DNA from: Pseudomonas fluorescens NCIMB 11764
GTDB taxonomy: Bacteria > Pseudomonadota > Gammaproteobacteria > Pseudomonadales > Pseudomonadaceae
Length of the DNA: 64,000 bases
Assembly (NCBI RefSeq): GCF_000293885.2
Contig: NZ_CP010945.1
Coordinates: forward strand, 1,384,001 to 1,448,000
Direction: 5' to 3'
Numbering within the stretch: position 1 is the stretch's first letter; every line of letters begins with the position of its first letter. Below, piece after piece: positions 56,668 to 64,000 of this stretch. Both the position numbers and the translations under genes were made by a program. The notes under the pieces are model-generated. The model was not told the origin of the DNA. It made no database searches and saw only the letters and a program-made list of their open reading frames with translations.

Positions 56668-57788
56668 AGCTCAAATTCCTTTATGCCCTGGTGGATGCTG
56701 ATATTTCCTTCATAACTGTTGGCGTTGCTCAGGAAGGAGTTTGTGAGGTGGGGGATTTCGTGGTTTAGTAGTATTTTTGCCTCGCGGTCAGGAGAAAACT
56801 TAATGATTCTAGCTAAGGTCTCAATGTTAGGGTGTGAAAATTTATCGCCATTAGTAGAAATTAAATAGTTCGCAGTGCGTATTCTGCGTACTAAGTTAGC
56901 ACTAAAGTTATTTCGGCTTCCGTGATGGGGTAGCTTTACCGCATCAACTGTGATGCTATCTGCAGACTTCGAGTTCAACCATGCCTCTATAGTCTCTGCG
57001 TCGGAATCTCCGAGCATTAAAATGCTTTTGTTTTCAGTTTTTAGAAGGAAAGAGATGCTGCTTTTGTTTGGGGGTGATGTGTCATTAGTAAATGGTTGAT
57101 TTGCCAAATGCTCTATGTTTTCACTTAGACTTGAAATTTCCTCATCATGCTTTACTGAGGTATCAATCGAGCTGATAAAGCTTTCGAATGCAACGCTATA
57201 TCTTGGGCTGATAAGGCGTCTTTTGATTTCTTTACTTTCTAATAGTTCAAGCCATTTTTGTTGGATTTTTAACAAGCTCTTTCTGCTTGGGCCTATCAGT
57301 TCAATTTCAAATTCTCCTATTATTATGTTTTTATTAAGGCTCGTTCTGTGGATTTGCCTGCCTTCGGTTGCTTTATTTAAGGGGATATTTTGCTGCTGTA
57401 ATATTAAGGATAACGATGTGCCTTCAGAATACCCTATCAACTGGTCTTCGTCTCTAGACGTGGTGTTTGCTATGATTGCGGATAATTCTAGATCGTCACT
57501 ACGATCACCAATATCACAATCCTCCACATCTAGGATTTGGTTAATGCCATTGAAATAAACTTCTTTTACTTTAGTTGCGTGCTTTGATGTGAGCAGCTTG
57601 ATTGCTCCGCCAATATGGTCGTTATCAATATGAGTAACTATCAGGGCATCTAGCGTATCGACACCCTCTAACGAAGGCGACCAGTCAGCGAAGGACTTCG
57701 CAGTTCCACCATCCACTAAAATTTTGGTCGAGGCGCCGCTGATGAGAATTGAATCACCGTATGCGGCATCGTGCATGGAAATTTTCAA
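56664..57788 (-). CDS. ComEC-like metallo-beta-lactamase fold hydrolase
   Basis: A 374-residue soluble hydrolase, first gene of the operon. Metal ligands are seen in VTHIDNDHIGGA (His53, Asp55, Asp57, His58), LMLGDSDAETI near 256, KLPHHGSRNNFS near 284 and STNGDKFSHPN near 312, the pattern of the ComEC/Rec2 metallo-beta-lactamase domain, which degrades nucleic acid. No membrane segments are present. The start is a TTG at 57788 behind GGAAAG; an ATG four codons later is an alternative. It ends KEFEL, with the stop overlapping the protease start. Confidence 0.87.
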   Translation of the reverse strand: MKISMHDAAYGDSILISGASTKILVDGGTAKSFADWSPSLEGVDTLDALIVTHIDNDHIGGAIKLLTSKHATKVKEVYFNGINQILDVEDCDIGDRSDDLELSAIIANTTSRDEDQLIGYSEGTSLSLILQQQNIPLNKATEGRQIHRTSLNKNIIIGEFEIELIGPSRKSLLKIQQKWLELLESKEIKRRLISPRYSVAFESFISSIDTSVKHDEEISSLSENIEHLANQPFTNDTSPPNKSSISFLLKTENKSILMLGDSDAETIEAWLNSKSADSITVDAVKLPHHGSRNNFSANLVRRIRTANYLISTNGDKFSHPNIETLARIIKFSPDREAKILLNHEIPHLTNSFLSNANSYEGNISIHQGIKEFEL

Positions 57789-57997
57789 TGTCAGCTTTCC
57801 TTAGCGTGGATGCTCGGGAGCATGCCAAATTGCCACTAAAATTGATATCTAAACACGCGGCTGACATGCCGTCCGTTGATGGCGTCCTGAGCTAGGCACG
57901 GCCCATGCGTAGCAAGCTCGCTAGGAACTGATATTGTTGGATGAGCAGATCCCGTTGGTCGCTGGACTCTAATGGTGTTTATAAGGGCTGGTACTGA

Positions 57998-58279
57998 TCA
58001 GGCAATTGGTTTCCCGAACCATGATTTCCCCATACGTAGAGCAATCAGGTTAATTGTCAATTGATAGTAGTAGCGAGTCGCAGGGGCAGTATCTTTGATC
58101 TCATGTGCCAAAAACCAAACAACATGCTTTCGCTGCCACGTCCACGGATTGTCTAGCCTCCAGCGGTTAAAGATGGCTGCCTGAACGGTCTTCGCTTGAC
58201 TGATGTGGCGCTCACGCGTGGCGTGCGCGCCCGTCAGCATTCCGGTCAGAAATACTCCCATATCCAATGGCTTGGTCAT
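57998..58279 (-). CDS. Small integrase-associated protein of unknown function
   Basis: A 93-residue protein whose ATG overlaps the end of the integrase gene (ATGA). Segments are MGVFLTGMLTGAHATRERHI, AAIFNRWRLDNPWTWQRKHV and YYYQLTINLIALRMGKSWFG. It is probably a partner of the recombinase. I know no function for it. GC content is like that of the integrase, not of the operon to the left. Confidence 0.65.
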   Translation of the reverse strand: MTKPLDMGVFLTGMLTGAHATRERHISQAKTVQAAIFNRWRLDNPWTWQRKHVVWFLAHEIKDTAPATRYYYQLTINLIALRMGKSWFGKPIA

Positions 58280-59251
58280 GCTCGGCCTCCAATATAGGAG
58301 CCCAGCACGTCGACTCGCCCGTGTCCTAGCTCATAGCTGATTTGCATCCGAGCCTCTCGGTCAAGCTGTGGGTCAAGCCAGTTGCACCTCCCACCGTTAA
58401 CTGGCGCAGGATGACTGGTGATTTGTTCGTAGCGCTCACAGGCGTACGCCGCACGCAACTCATGAAATCCCCTAAGGTCGTGACGATGAAGGGGCGCGCG
58501 CCGGCCGCACCACGCTCCGGTGAAAATCAACGTAGCTCTCATTCTGCCCGAGCAGATTCCGGCTACCTGAGGGCGACACACCTGCTGCTTGGCTGAGCGC
58601 CTGACGAACATACTCATCCACATTGATCCAACGCGGCGCGGTGGCCCCACTGCGGCCGCCTTTGGTGCCGTCCTGGATATTGATCTTGCCGAGGGATTTG
58701 GCTTCACGCGTGAGACGCGGAAGGTCGGCCAGAATAGCTTCGCGCAATCGCATGCCGGTCGACCGTGCTAAATGGACGATGGCGGCTGCACGAGGATGCT
58801 GGTCTTGAAGCGCCTCGACGATTTGGGCCACTTGATCTCTATCCTGGCCCTGTGGCGCCAACACTCGAACGCTGGTCCGTTGCATCCCTAACGCCTTGCT
58901 CGGACTCTGCACTTTCACATACTGATCACCGCGAAGCGCAATCATGGTCCGGTTCACGCTGGACAATCTGTTCTGCGCCGTGGCGATGGCCAGGTCACCG
59001 CGCTCGACCAAACCACGAAGATGCATTGCATAGTCCGTCAACGTCTGCCGATCAATTTGCCGCGCGTCGTTAAACCCTGGTCCATCCTCCGACCTACACC
59101 ACCGAACAAACGCCTGCCACCGGTCACTATGCGCCTTGACTGTGCCGTAATGCCCACCGCCAAACAGATCACGTAGTGCCTGCGGCCCGGCATAGCTCAG
59201 TTGCCGTCCATAGCCAAAATTGCGCCTATCTCGCCTACCCACCAATCCCAT
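58276..59251 (-). pseudogene. Tyrosine recombinase (integrase), frameshifted
   Basis: The first part, from the ATG at 59251 (good AGGAG site), encodes DLFGGGHYGTVKAHSDRWQA, an N-terminal core-binding region, and STGMRLREAILADLPRLT with the first catalytic Arg. That frame ends at 58472. The end of the enzyme continues in another frame: RHDLRGFHELRAAYACERYE and ISYELGHGRVDVLGSYIGG, with the remaining catalytic His, Arg and Tyr. The break lies in a GCGCGCGCC run near 58490-58505. If real, the element cannot excise by itself. Confidence 0.82.
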
Positions 59252-59748
59252 GATCAAACTCCTCTCGAACCCAAAACCTTTGAAACTTTCCCCACGTCAT
59301 CCCGCCAAGAATGCTGAGTGTTATCAGGGATCAAGGCCCCTGCGACCTGTGAGGGTTGTCCACTAACGCGGGACTGGCGGCTCTTTACGACCGGGAGCTT
59401 GGGCATTTCATGATCTGGCCTCCTGAGCACTTCCGAGGAAGTGGGCGGGTGGAGGCTGCACTGGCTGACGAGACCAATGCCGCGAGAACCTGAGTCGGGT
59501 GAAGGCAGTGAGGCGATGACCGGGGCATGCCTGACTGTCAGTCAGGTGCAGTCCATTCCCTGGGCTGCGGCACCATCATCTGCATCGCTGTTGCTGGTGA
59601 CTTCGGTGTTTGTCACGCCGATTGTCGCGAGGGGAAATGCCGCAAAACCTTGTACGAGTTGGGCTGCAGCAGCGGTAGGAGCGCCCGTCTCTTTCCGGAA
59701 GAAACGGACGGGCGCAGGTTGGCGCAATGAAATGGCCAAGCGCGGGGT

Positions 59749-59772
59749 GGCAGAGCGCGGGTCACTAAGACC
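59749..59772 (+). repeat. Duplicate of the 3' end of the SDR gene
   Basis: This 24-base segment equals 51753-51776, the end of the SDR gene at 51062 including its stop codon. Such a piece inside the island border points to an earlier rearrangement. Confidence 0.8.
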
Positions 59773-59786
59773 GGTTCTCTAAACCC

Positions 59787-59856
59787 CAGAAACAACAAAG
59801 CCCTCGTATTTCTACGAGGGCTTCGTTTTGTATGGTGCCGGCACCAGGAGTCGAAC
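59787..59856 (-). repeat. Right direct repeat: tRNA-Thr 3' end and terminator
   Basis: The 70-base copy of the repeat at 52716-52784, with the full acceptor sequence. The stem at 59796-59830 has the form of a tRNA-gene terminator on the minus strand. Confidence 0.88.
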
Positions 59857-59877
59857 CCGGGACCTACTGATTACAAG
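59833..59877 (-). pseudogene. tRNA-Thr(TGT) 3' fragment (attachment site)
   Basis: Read on the minus strand, 45 bases match the end of tRNA-Thr from the anticodon loop (CTTGTAAT, anticodon TGT), through GGTCCCGGGTTCGACTCC to GGTGCCGGCACCA. The 5' half (GCCGGC..., D-arm) is absent. So this is an att copy; an intact tRNA gene is expected beyond the window on the right. Confidence 0.85.
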
Positions 59878-60049
59878 GGACTTGCTTAAAGGTTCCGTAT
59901 GGTTTCATAGAGCTCCCCCTGCACACGGTAGCCCTTGATTTATAGGCGGTTCGTGGTTTTTGTTGTATCAGATAGTTCCATTGAGTACCGTTGAACACAT
60001 CAAGAAACGGTGACCAAAGCGGTGACCAGTGAGCTCGGGGTAGGTAGAA

Positions 60050-61396
60050 ATGGCATCGGTTATCAACGACCAGAAGCTTAAGGGGATGCAGCCTGAGGGC
60101 GCTCCCCTTACCGAAAGCTTACCTGGTCGAGGCATGGGGGCAATTCTCTTCAAACGTCCTGGCGAGGCACCGCCGTCAGCATACTTTCGCTACCGTCGAG
60201 ATGGTAAGAGCTATCTGGTGAAAATCGGGAGCTGCAAAACTGGAGCTCGGGGTGCCGGCCTTACATTACCTAAGATCCGTGAGCGCGCCTGGGAGCTTGC
60301 GAAAGTTGCCTACGAGCATGGCGATGTGAAAGCGCACTTAGCCTTCCTAGAAAAACAGGCTGAGGCAGAGAGGCATGCCAGCGAACTGGCTCTGGCTGAG
60401 CAGGTACGTCTGAGAGCTATCGAGGCCGCGCGCGGATCTTTAGCGGAGCTTTTTAATGATTACATCGACAGCCGGCGTGGAACAGTGCGCGAGTCGCAAG
60501 TCGCTGAGCTAGAGAGAGTTCTGCGAGTCGAGCTGGAAGAAGCAAACCCAGACGTTGCAGAAATGAAGGCTCGCGACGTTCGGCCGGGCCACATCAGACA
60601 GATCCTGCTACCGATCTGGGACCGCGGGTCGAAAGGGATGGCGGATAAGGTTCGTGCATACCTCCATGCCGCATATCAATACGGGCTGACGGCAGAGCAC
60701 TCGTTGTCTCGCACGAGCAGGAAGTCGTTTGCGCTTGAGCTCAACCCAGTAGCTCTACTGCCAAAGGAGCATAAAGCAACTGCACAGACCCGAGTGCTTA
60801 GCGACGCTGAGCTCAAGCATTTCTGGCAGACGATTACGCAAACTGACGAGGTGGGCCCTGTAATGGCCAGGCTTCTCAAGTTTGTGATCGCGACCGGGGG
60901 ACAGCGGATCGATCAGGTTTCCCGCGAGCCCTGGACGAGTTACGACAGCGAGAAGAGGACGCTCCGTCTGATCGACGCCAAGGGGCGTGGGGGCGTTCGC
61001 CGGGTCCACCTTATTCCGTTATCAAAACGCGCTATTGAACTGCTTGAAGAAGTAGAGCCGCTTACAGGCCGTCACGACTTTATTTGGACGACGACCGGAA
61101 AGAAACCTATTGCGACGACAAGCCCGTCGCATGCAGTGCGTGACTGGCTTGCCTCAAAGCACGGGAAGATCAATGGCGAACAGATCCCACACTTCACGCC
61201 GCGTGATTTACGCCGTACGTGCGCACAGCTGATGCAGCGCTACGGAGTTGAGAACCAGATTAGCGACTTGCTGCAATCACATGGCCAGACTGGTGTGGTT
61301 GGACAGCACTATCGCAATAATCCGGAGGCCTACTTACCCGAGAAGCTAAAGGCAATGGCTGGATTCGAAGCGGCTCTTAGTAAAGTGCTCGGCTAG
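60050..61396 (+). CDS. Tyrosine recombinase, phage/ICE integrase
   Basis: A 448-residue integrase of the P4/DUF4102 style. The N-terminal arm-binding domain has YFRYRRDGKSYLVKIGSCKT, a core-binding helical domain follows (GSLAELFNDYIDSRRGTVRE), and the catalytic domain has Arg in ATGGQRIDQVSREP, HFTPRDLRRTCAQLMQ and LLQSHGQTGVVGQHYRNN with the Tyr nucleophile. It lies next to the tRNA-Thr fragment as expected. Its stop overlaps that of the convergent replication gene through the palindrome CTAG. Confidence 0.94.
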   Translation: MASVINDQKLKGMQPEGAPLTESLPGRGMGAILFKRPGEAPPSAYFRYRRDGKSYLVKIGSCKTGARGAGLTLPKIRERAWELAKVAYEHGDVKAHLAFLEKQAEAERHASELALAEQVRLRAIEAARGSLAELFNDYIDSRRGTVRESQVAELERVLRVELEEANPDVAEMKARDVRPGHIRQILLPIWDRGSKGMADKVRAYLHAAYQYGLTAEHSLSRTSRKSFALELNPVALLPKEHKATAQTRVLSDAELKHFWQTITQTDEVGPVMARLLKFVIATGGQRIDQVSREPWTSYDSEKRTLRLIDAKGRGGVRRVHLIPLSKRAIELLEEVEPLTGRHDFIWTTTGKKPIATTSPSHAVRDWLASKHGKINGEQIPHFTPRDLRRTCAQLMQRYGVENQISDLLQSHGQTGVVGQHYRNNPEAYLPEKLKAMAGFEAALSKVLG

Positions 61397-62343
61397 TAAG
61401 CGCTTGTGTGGCGCTTGGAGTTTTGGTGAGCACTGCGGTTCCATCTGACAATATACTCGCCGTTCTTGTTTTTATGAATGGCGTAGCTGAGAAGGAATCC
61501 AGCTGCTTTCAATTCATCCAGAGCCTTAGTGAGACCTCTTCCCTTTCCGAGGAAATCTTTAAGCTGGCTAGTAGTGCCACTTAATCTCATCAAGTTATCG
61601 ACTTTTACCTCGCGCTCACCTGGCAGCCCGGCCGACATGTAATTCTGTAGGTACTTCGACAAAGGGGTTGTGAGGTTCTGGCGAATATCAAGGTCAATAT
61701 AAGAAAGCTCGGTACTGAGCATGTCAATAACAATATCGCCTATCGAGAACCGCCAGCAACCAATTTCCTCGTCCCAGGATAATTGGTCGATTAGACTGAA
61801 TGCATCGTAGCCAGTCTTAAATTTTGTTATTTTGATAGTGTTTCCCTTGAGCTTTTGCAGAGACTTATGCAGGGCCTCGTAGTTCTTCTTCCCTCCAGAT
61901 ATTCCTAGGGCGCGTAAAAGGGAGTGTCTGTTGAATAGTATTTTTTCGCCCGGTGCACGACCTTGAGCTAGACGTATAATTTCAATATATACGTCATTGT
62001 CAAACATATTAAGCTGCTCACCAGTATATTCGATTCTGATAGTGTCGTAGCTTTCTAGAACTTGATTTATCAGAAATTTTGCTTTTGTTTGTGGCTGATT
62101 AACAAATAGCGACGTACGCACCCAGGCCGTGGGCATCGCTGAAGCTCGTTGGGGTAAAGAGGGTATTGTGATGATCTCTGTAAGCGGCGGTAATAGCCCA
62201 GTCTCAAGCTCTCTGAGCAAGCCCCTACAAAGCTCACTGTTCGAAGCCAGTCTATCAGTATGGCTTTGAAGTATTTTGAAGGTCGAATTAGCGGACTTGC
62301 TCGACTTCAACTCTTTAGCGTGTGCGCCACTTAGATGATTCAT
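61393..62343 (-). CDS. TrfA-like replication initiator
   Basis: A 316-residue plasmid-type replication protein. NDVYIEIIRLAQGRAPGEKI, LFNRHSLLRALGISGGKKNY and LHKSLQKLKGNTIKITKF match the TrfA family, which binds iterons and loads the helicase. The C-terminus (DFLGKGRGLTKALDELKAAG) fits the second winged-helix domain. Iterons lie about 440-640 bases upstream of its start, beyond the AlpA-type gene. It implies that the element replicates after excision. Confidence 0.82.
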   Translation of the reverse strand: MNHLSGAHAKELKSSKSANSTFKILQSHTDRLASNSELCRGLLRELETGLLPPLTEIITIPSLPQRASAMPTAWVRTSLFVNQPQTKAKFLINQVLESYDTIRIEYTGEQLNMFDNDVYIEIIRLAQGRAPGEKILFNRHSLLRALGISGGKKNYEALHKSLQKLKGNTIKITKFKTGYDAFSLIDQLSWDEEIGCWRFSIGDIVIDMLSTELSYIDLDIRQNLTTPLSKYLQNYMSAGLPGEREVKVDNLMRLSGTTSQLKDFLGKGRGLTKALDELKAAGFLLSYAIHKNKNGEYIVRWNRSAHQNSKRHTSAY

Positions 62344-62362
62344 GAAAAATAGTGCCGAGAAC

Positions 62363-62563
62363 TTAAGCCGATTCTTTAAGAGGTTCGGACTTGATAAAGT
62401 CGATCACCTTTACAAGGTCGTAGCGAACTATGCGCTGATTGAAACGAATAGCCTCAGGAAAACCAGGGGTCGCGGATAGGCGGTAAAAAGTTGTCTTTCC
62501 GATATGCAGGTACTCGCAGATTTCTGCGATCGTAGAGAGTGGTTGGCGCTTTAAATTTTTCAT
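62363..62563 (-). CDS. AlpA-family / MerR-like small regulator
   Basis: A 66-residue DNA-binding protein: LSTIAEICEYLHIGKTTFYR followed by GFPEAIRFNQRIVRYDLVKV is the AlpA helix-turn-helix-wing. Such proteins activate excision or replication genes of integrative elements. It lies 20 bases before the replication gene on the same strand. The ATG at 62563 follows GAGGAATATCC; the ORF from 62584 adds seven residues. Confidence 0.88.
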   Translation of the reverse strand: MKNLKRQPLSTIAEICEYLHIGKTTFYRLSATPGFPEAIRFNQRIVRYDLVKVIDFIKSEPLKESA

Positions 62564-62770
62564 GGATATTCCTCGGAACTGCATGGGGCTAAGTCAATTT
62601 TGCTAATCCGAGATGCGCAGTCAATGAGTGCACATTTTTGAAAACTGTTAATGTTTTATTATTGAAATTGCTTGAGTAAAACTTTAGTGAGAGCCTATTT
62701 TCGTAAGGTATTGATTTATCTAGACCGCAACCGTTCGTCGGGTTTTGATAAAAAAGATACGCATGGCGAC

Positions 62771-62980
62771 TTATTCACAGGGTTCGTACTAACTGCGAAA
62801 GCGCTTTGCCTTGTGCTAAGCCACAAATTCAATCCAGGTAGTTCCGGAAACCTTGGGCTCAAAGGGCAGAACTGACTTATCCACAAGGTTCGTACTAACT
62901 GCGCCAGGCCGCTTGAACGGTTCGTACCAGCTGCCCCGATATTCGTACTAGCTGCGCAAAAGTTCGTACTAGCTGCGCCG
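62771..62980. other. Iteron-type replication origin
   Basis: The unit TTCGTACTARCTGCG occurs five times, starting near 62783, 62889, 62921 (variant TACCAGCTGCC), 62942 and 62963; the last three are spaced by 21 bases. DnaA-box-like TTATTCACA (62771) and exact TTATCCACA (62877) directly precede the first two iterons. Such a layout is typical of TrfA/RepA-driven plasmid origins. Confidence 0.82.
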
Positions 62981-63172
62981 AGGAATTTTTGGATGCCTTG
63001 CGGCACTAGAGCTGCAGAGCAGTTTCGCTTCACTTACATGTATTACATGTATTTACATAAGAAGCAGGTAGACAGCGCAGAGGCTATGCCTCCGCTTGAA
63101 TGCGCCTACGGCGCGAGAAGCCCCCAGAAGGGAAGGGGACGGGTTGAGAACCGGTGTGGCGGCTTCGCCGTA
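62981..63172. other. Region between origin and traX
   Basis: No gene is seen. A direct repeat of TACATGTAT (near 63036 and 63046) lies in an AT-rich spot, and a GC-rich stretch with GCGCCTACGGCGC follows near 63100. It may belong to the origin. Confidence 0.4.
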
Positions 63173-63904
63173 TCAGATCCTGGCGAGTGATAACGAGCTG
63201 AGTAGCAGCATATGAATCGGATAAAGAGGGTACATCCAGCTGCCGACCGGCCTGATCGACTGCACGCGGACTTGCAGTAGCGCCAGTCCGAGCAGCGGCG
63301 CCAGTGCAGCGGCGCAGATACCGGCCTGGGCCTTGGTCGGCAAATCTGAAATGATCAGGATCCCGCTGCCTGCGTTTGCAATAGCTGTGATCAGAGCTGC
63401 AAGCGACCACGTGGCAATTCGGATTTCAAGCTCGCGCGCCTGGAGAGCTGCCAATAGAATGACCGGCAGCAGTACGCCGGCAAGGCCGTAGCTCACGATC
63501 GGTCGATAAGCCACTGTGATTGCCAGTGCGACGGTGCCCGCGGCGATAAGAGTTGCAGTCCTGTGATGTACTGCTTGAGCAATTACAAGTCCTAAGCCTA
63601 ATGTGAATAAGATGTTTAAATAATTCCCTTCGAAAAATTTCGAATAAGGTTGCTGACTGATAAGTGCAAATAAAATCATGCCGCCGAGATATTTCCATCC
63701 ACCAGGGTACTCAGTAGGTTGTCGATACACGTTCGCTGCGATCGAGAGACAAAACAAGGGGAATGCAAGCCGCCCGACGATACGCATCCATCGAAAAGGC
63801 TCTTGTGATTCAGCGGGGAGGACATACCAGGCATGGTCAATTATCATGGATAGCAATGCAATCCACTTAACAAGATCAAGGGAATTATTTCGATTTAATT
63901 TCAT
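63173..63904 (-). CDS. traX: TraX family protein
   Basis: A 243-residue membrane protein with about eight hydrophobic segments. The TraX signature is LDLVKWIALLSMIIDHAWYV at the start, followed by GRLAFPLFCLSIAANVYRQP. TraX acetylates F pilin, and homologues are common on conjugative plasmids and integrative elements. The ORF may begin at a GTG (63925), but the ATG at 63904 gives the usual start. Its presence supports a conjugative origin of the element. Confidence 0.9.
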   Translation of the reverse strand: MKLNRNNSLDLVKWIALLSMIIDHAWYVLPAESQEPFRWMRIVGRLAFPLFCLSIAANVYRQPTEYPGGWKYLGGMILFALISQQPYSKFFEGNYLNILFTLGLGLVIAQAVHHRTATLIAAGTVALAITVAYRPIVSYGLAGVLLPVILLAALQARELEIRIATWSLAALITAIANAGSGILIISDLPTKAQAGICAAALAPLLGLALLQVRVQSIRPVGSWMYPLYPIHMLLLSSLSLARI

Positions 63905-64000
63905 AATGGTGCGGCCGATAGACACCCTTTGCTTGAATTATATATCAGTGGCTTTAATTTGATATATATTTATCATGGCTTTGTTGTTGTTTTTACTTGT

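Larger units (their letters stand above)
52716..59856. mobile_element. Genomic island at tRNA-Thr with three-gene cargo
   Basis: The 7.1-kb segment lies between two direct repeats that end in tRNA-Thr sequence. It holds an AT-rich minus-strand operon (hydrolase, protease, helicase), a small gene and a frameshifted integrase near the right repeat. Composition differs strongly between cargo (AT-rich) and integrase (GC-rich), suggesting separate origins. Confidence 0.75.
59252..60049. other. Right island border region
   Basis: No intact gene is seen in these 798 bases. The segment holds a 24-base copy of the end of the SDR gene (59749-59772), the right direct repeat (59787-59856) and the tRNA fragment (59833-59877). 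Bases 59252-59740 are GC-rich and I can assign nothing to them. Confidence 0.6.
59833..64000. mobile_element. Start of a second integrative element with its own replication origin
   Basis: From the tRNA fragment to the window end run an intact integrase, a TrfA-like replication gene, an AlpA-like regulator, an iteron origin and traX. The order points to an integrative and conjugative or mobilisable element, of which only one end is visible. Confidence 0.7.

Noticed and set aside
59441..59782. Plus-strand genes in the right border region
   Set aside because: The frames have no recognisable motif and run into the copied end of the SDR gene in a different frame.
59833..59910. An intact tRNA-Thr gene at the right repeat
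   Set aside because: The 3' 45 bases match, but the sequence beyond the anticodon loop does not form the 5' acceptor or D-arm.
62771..62980. Possible CRISPR array
   Set aside because: The repeats are about 15 bases with variable spacing and only five copies. DnaA boxes and a replication gene nearby make iterons the better reading. No cas gene is present in the window.

Overview
The window is a piece of a Pseudomonas chromosome, most likely from the P. fluorescens group. The backbone is GC-rich. It carries a rimA-rimB-rimK operon, ompR-envZ, tex, hslR, hslO, pckA, dctBD, rmlBACD, aguBA and an OprD porin, and it is sprinkled with Pseudomonas REP/REPIN repeats (cgcgagcaggctcgctc and tggcgagggagcttgctccc families). 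Identifications rest on reading the translated sequence and its motifs; no database was searched.

Layout. 1-11.1 kb: a thioesterase (cut by the window edge) and tex, ompR-envZ, the rim operon (ribosomal S6 glutamylation controlled by an EAL protein), hslR, a decayed gene, hslO (Hsp33) and pckA. 11.1-14.2 kb: accessory small genes: a DUF1493 acyl-carrier-like protein, a RelE/ParE toxin with an unusually long partner, two paralogous small proteins of unknown function and an exported protein. 14.2-31.1 kb: housekeeping genes: S8 lipoprotein peptidase, RecQ-like helicase, hydroxyacyl-CoA dehydrogenase, thioesterases, a YdeP-type molybdoenzyme with fdhD and a LysR regulator, kbp, yrfG, nudE, cysQ and dctBD. 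31.2-39.8 kb: dTDP-rhamnose operon rmlBACD, then a kinase/aminotransferase fusion and the agmatine-to-putrescine genes aguB-aguA. 40-48.1 kb: DsbA-like protein, OprD porin, DinJ/YafQ toxin-antitoxin, and an operon for a four-carbon acid sugar (permease, DUF1537 kinase, PdxA2, DeoR regulator) preceded by two palindromic operators. 48.1-52.7 kb: a repeat-rich gap, a DUF3077 gene, a HigB/HigA pair whose toxin is frameshifted, and an operon of tautomerase, FrnE-like and SDR proteins.

52.7-64 kb is horizontally acquired. Two direct repeats of about 70 bp, each holding the 3' end of a tRNA-Thr(TGT) gene and its terminator, bracket a 7-kb island. A second element begins at the right-hand repeat and runs off the window. 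The first island carries an AT-rich three-gene operon (ComEC-like metallo-beta-lactamase hydrolase, then trypsin-like protease with an unknown C-terminal domain, then a superfamily 2 helicase) plus a frameshifted integrase. All three cargo genes appear to start with TTG, and both junctions are four-base TTGA stop/start overlaps. This operon is the best candidate for an undescribed system, probably anti-phage; I do not recognise it as a named one. The second element has an intact tyrosine recombinase, a TrfA-like replication initiator, an AlpA-type regulator, an iteron/DnaA-box origin and traX, so it looks like an integrative element able to replicate.
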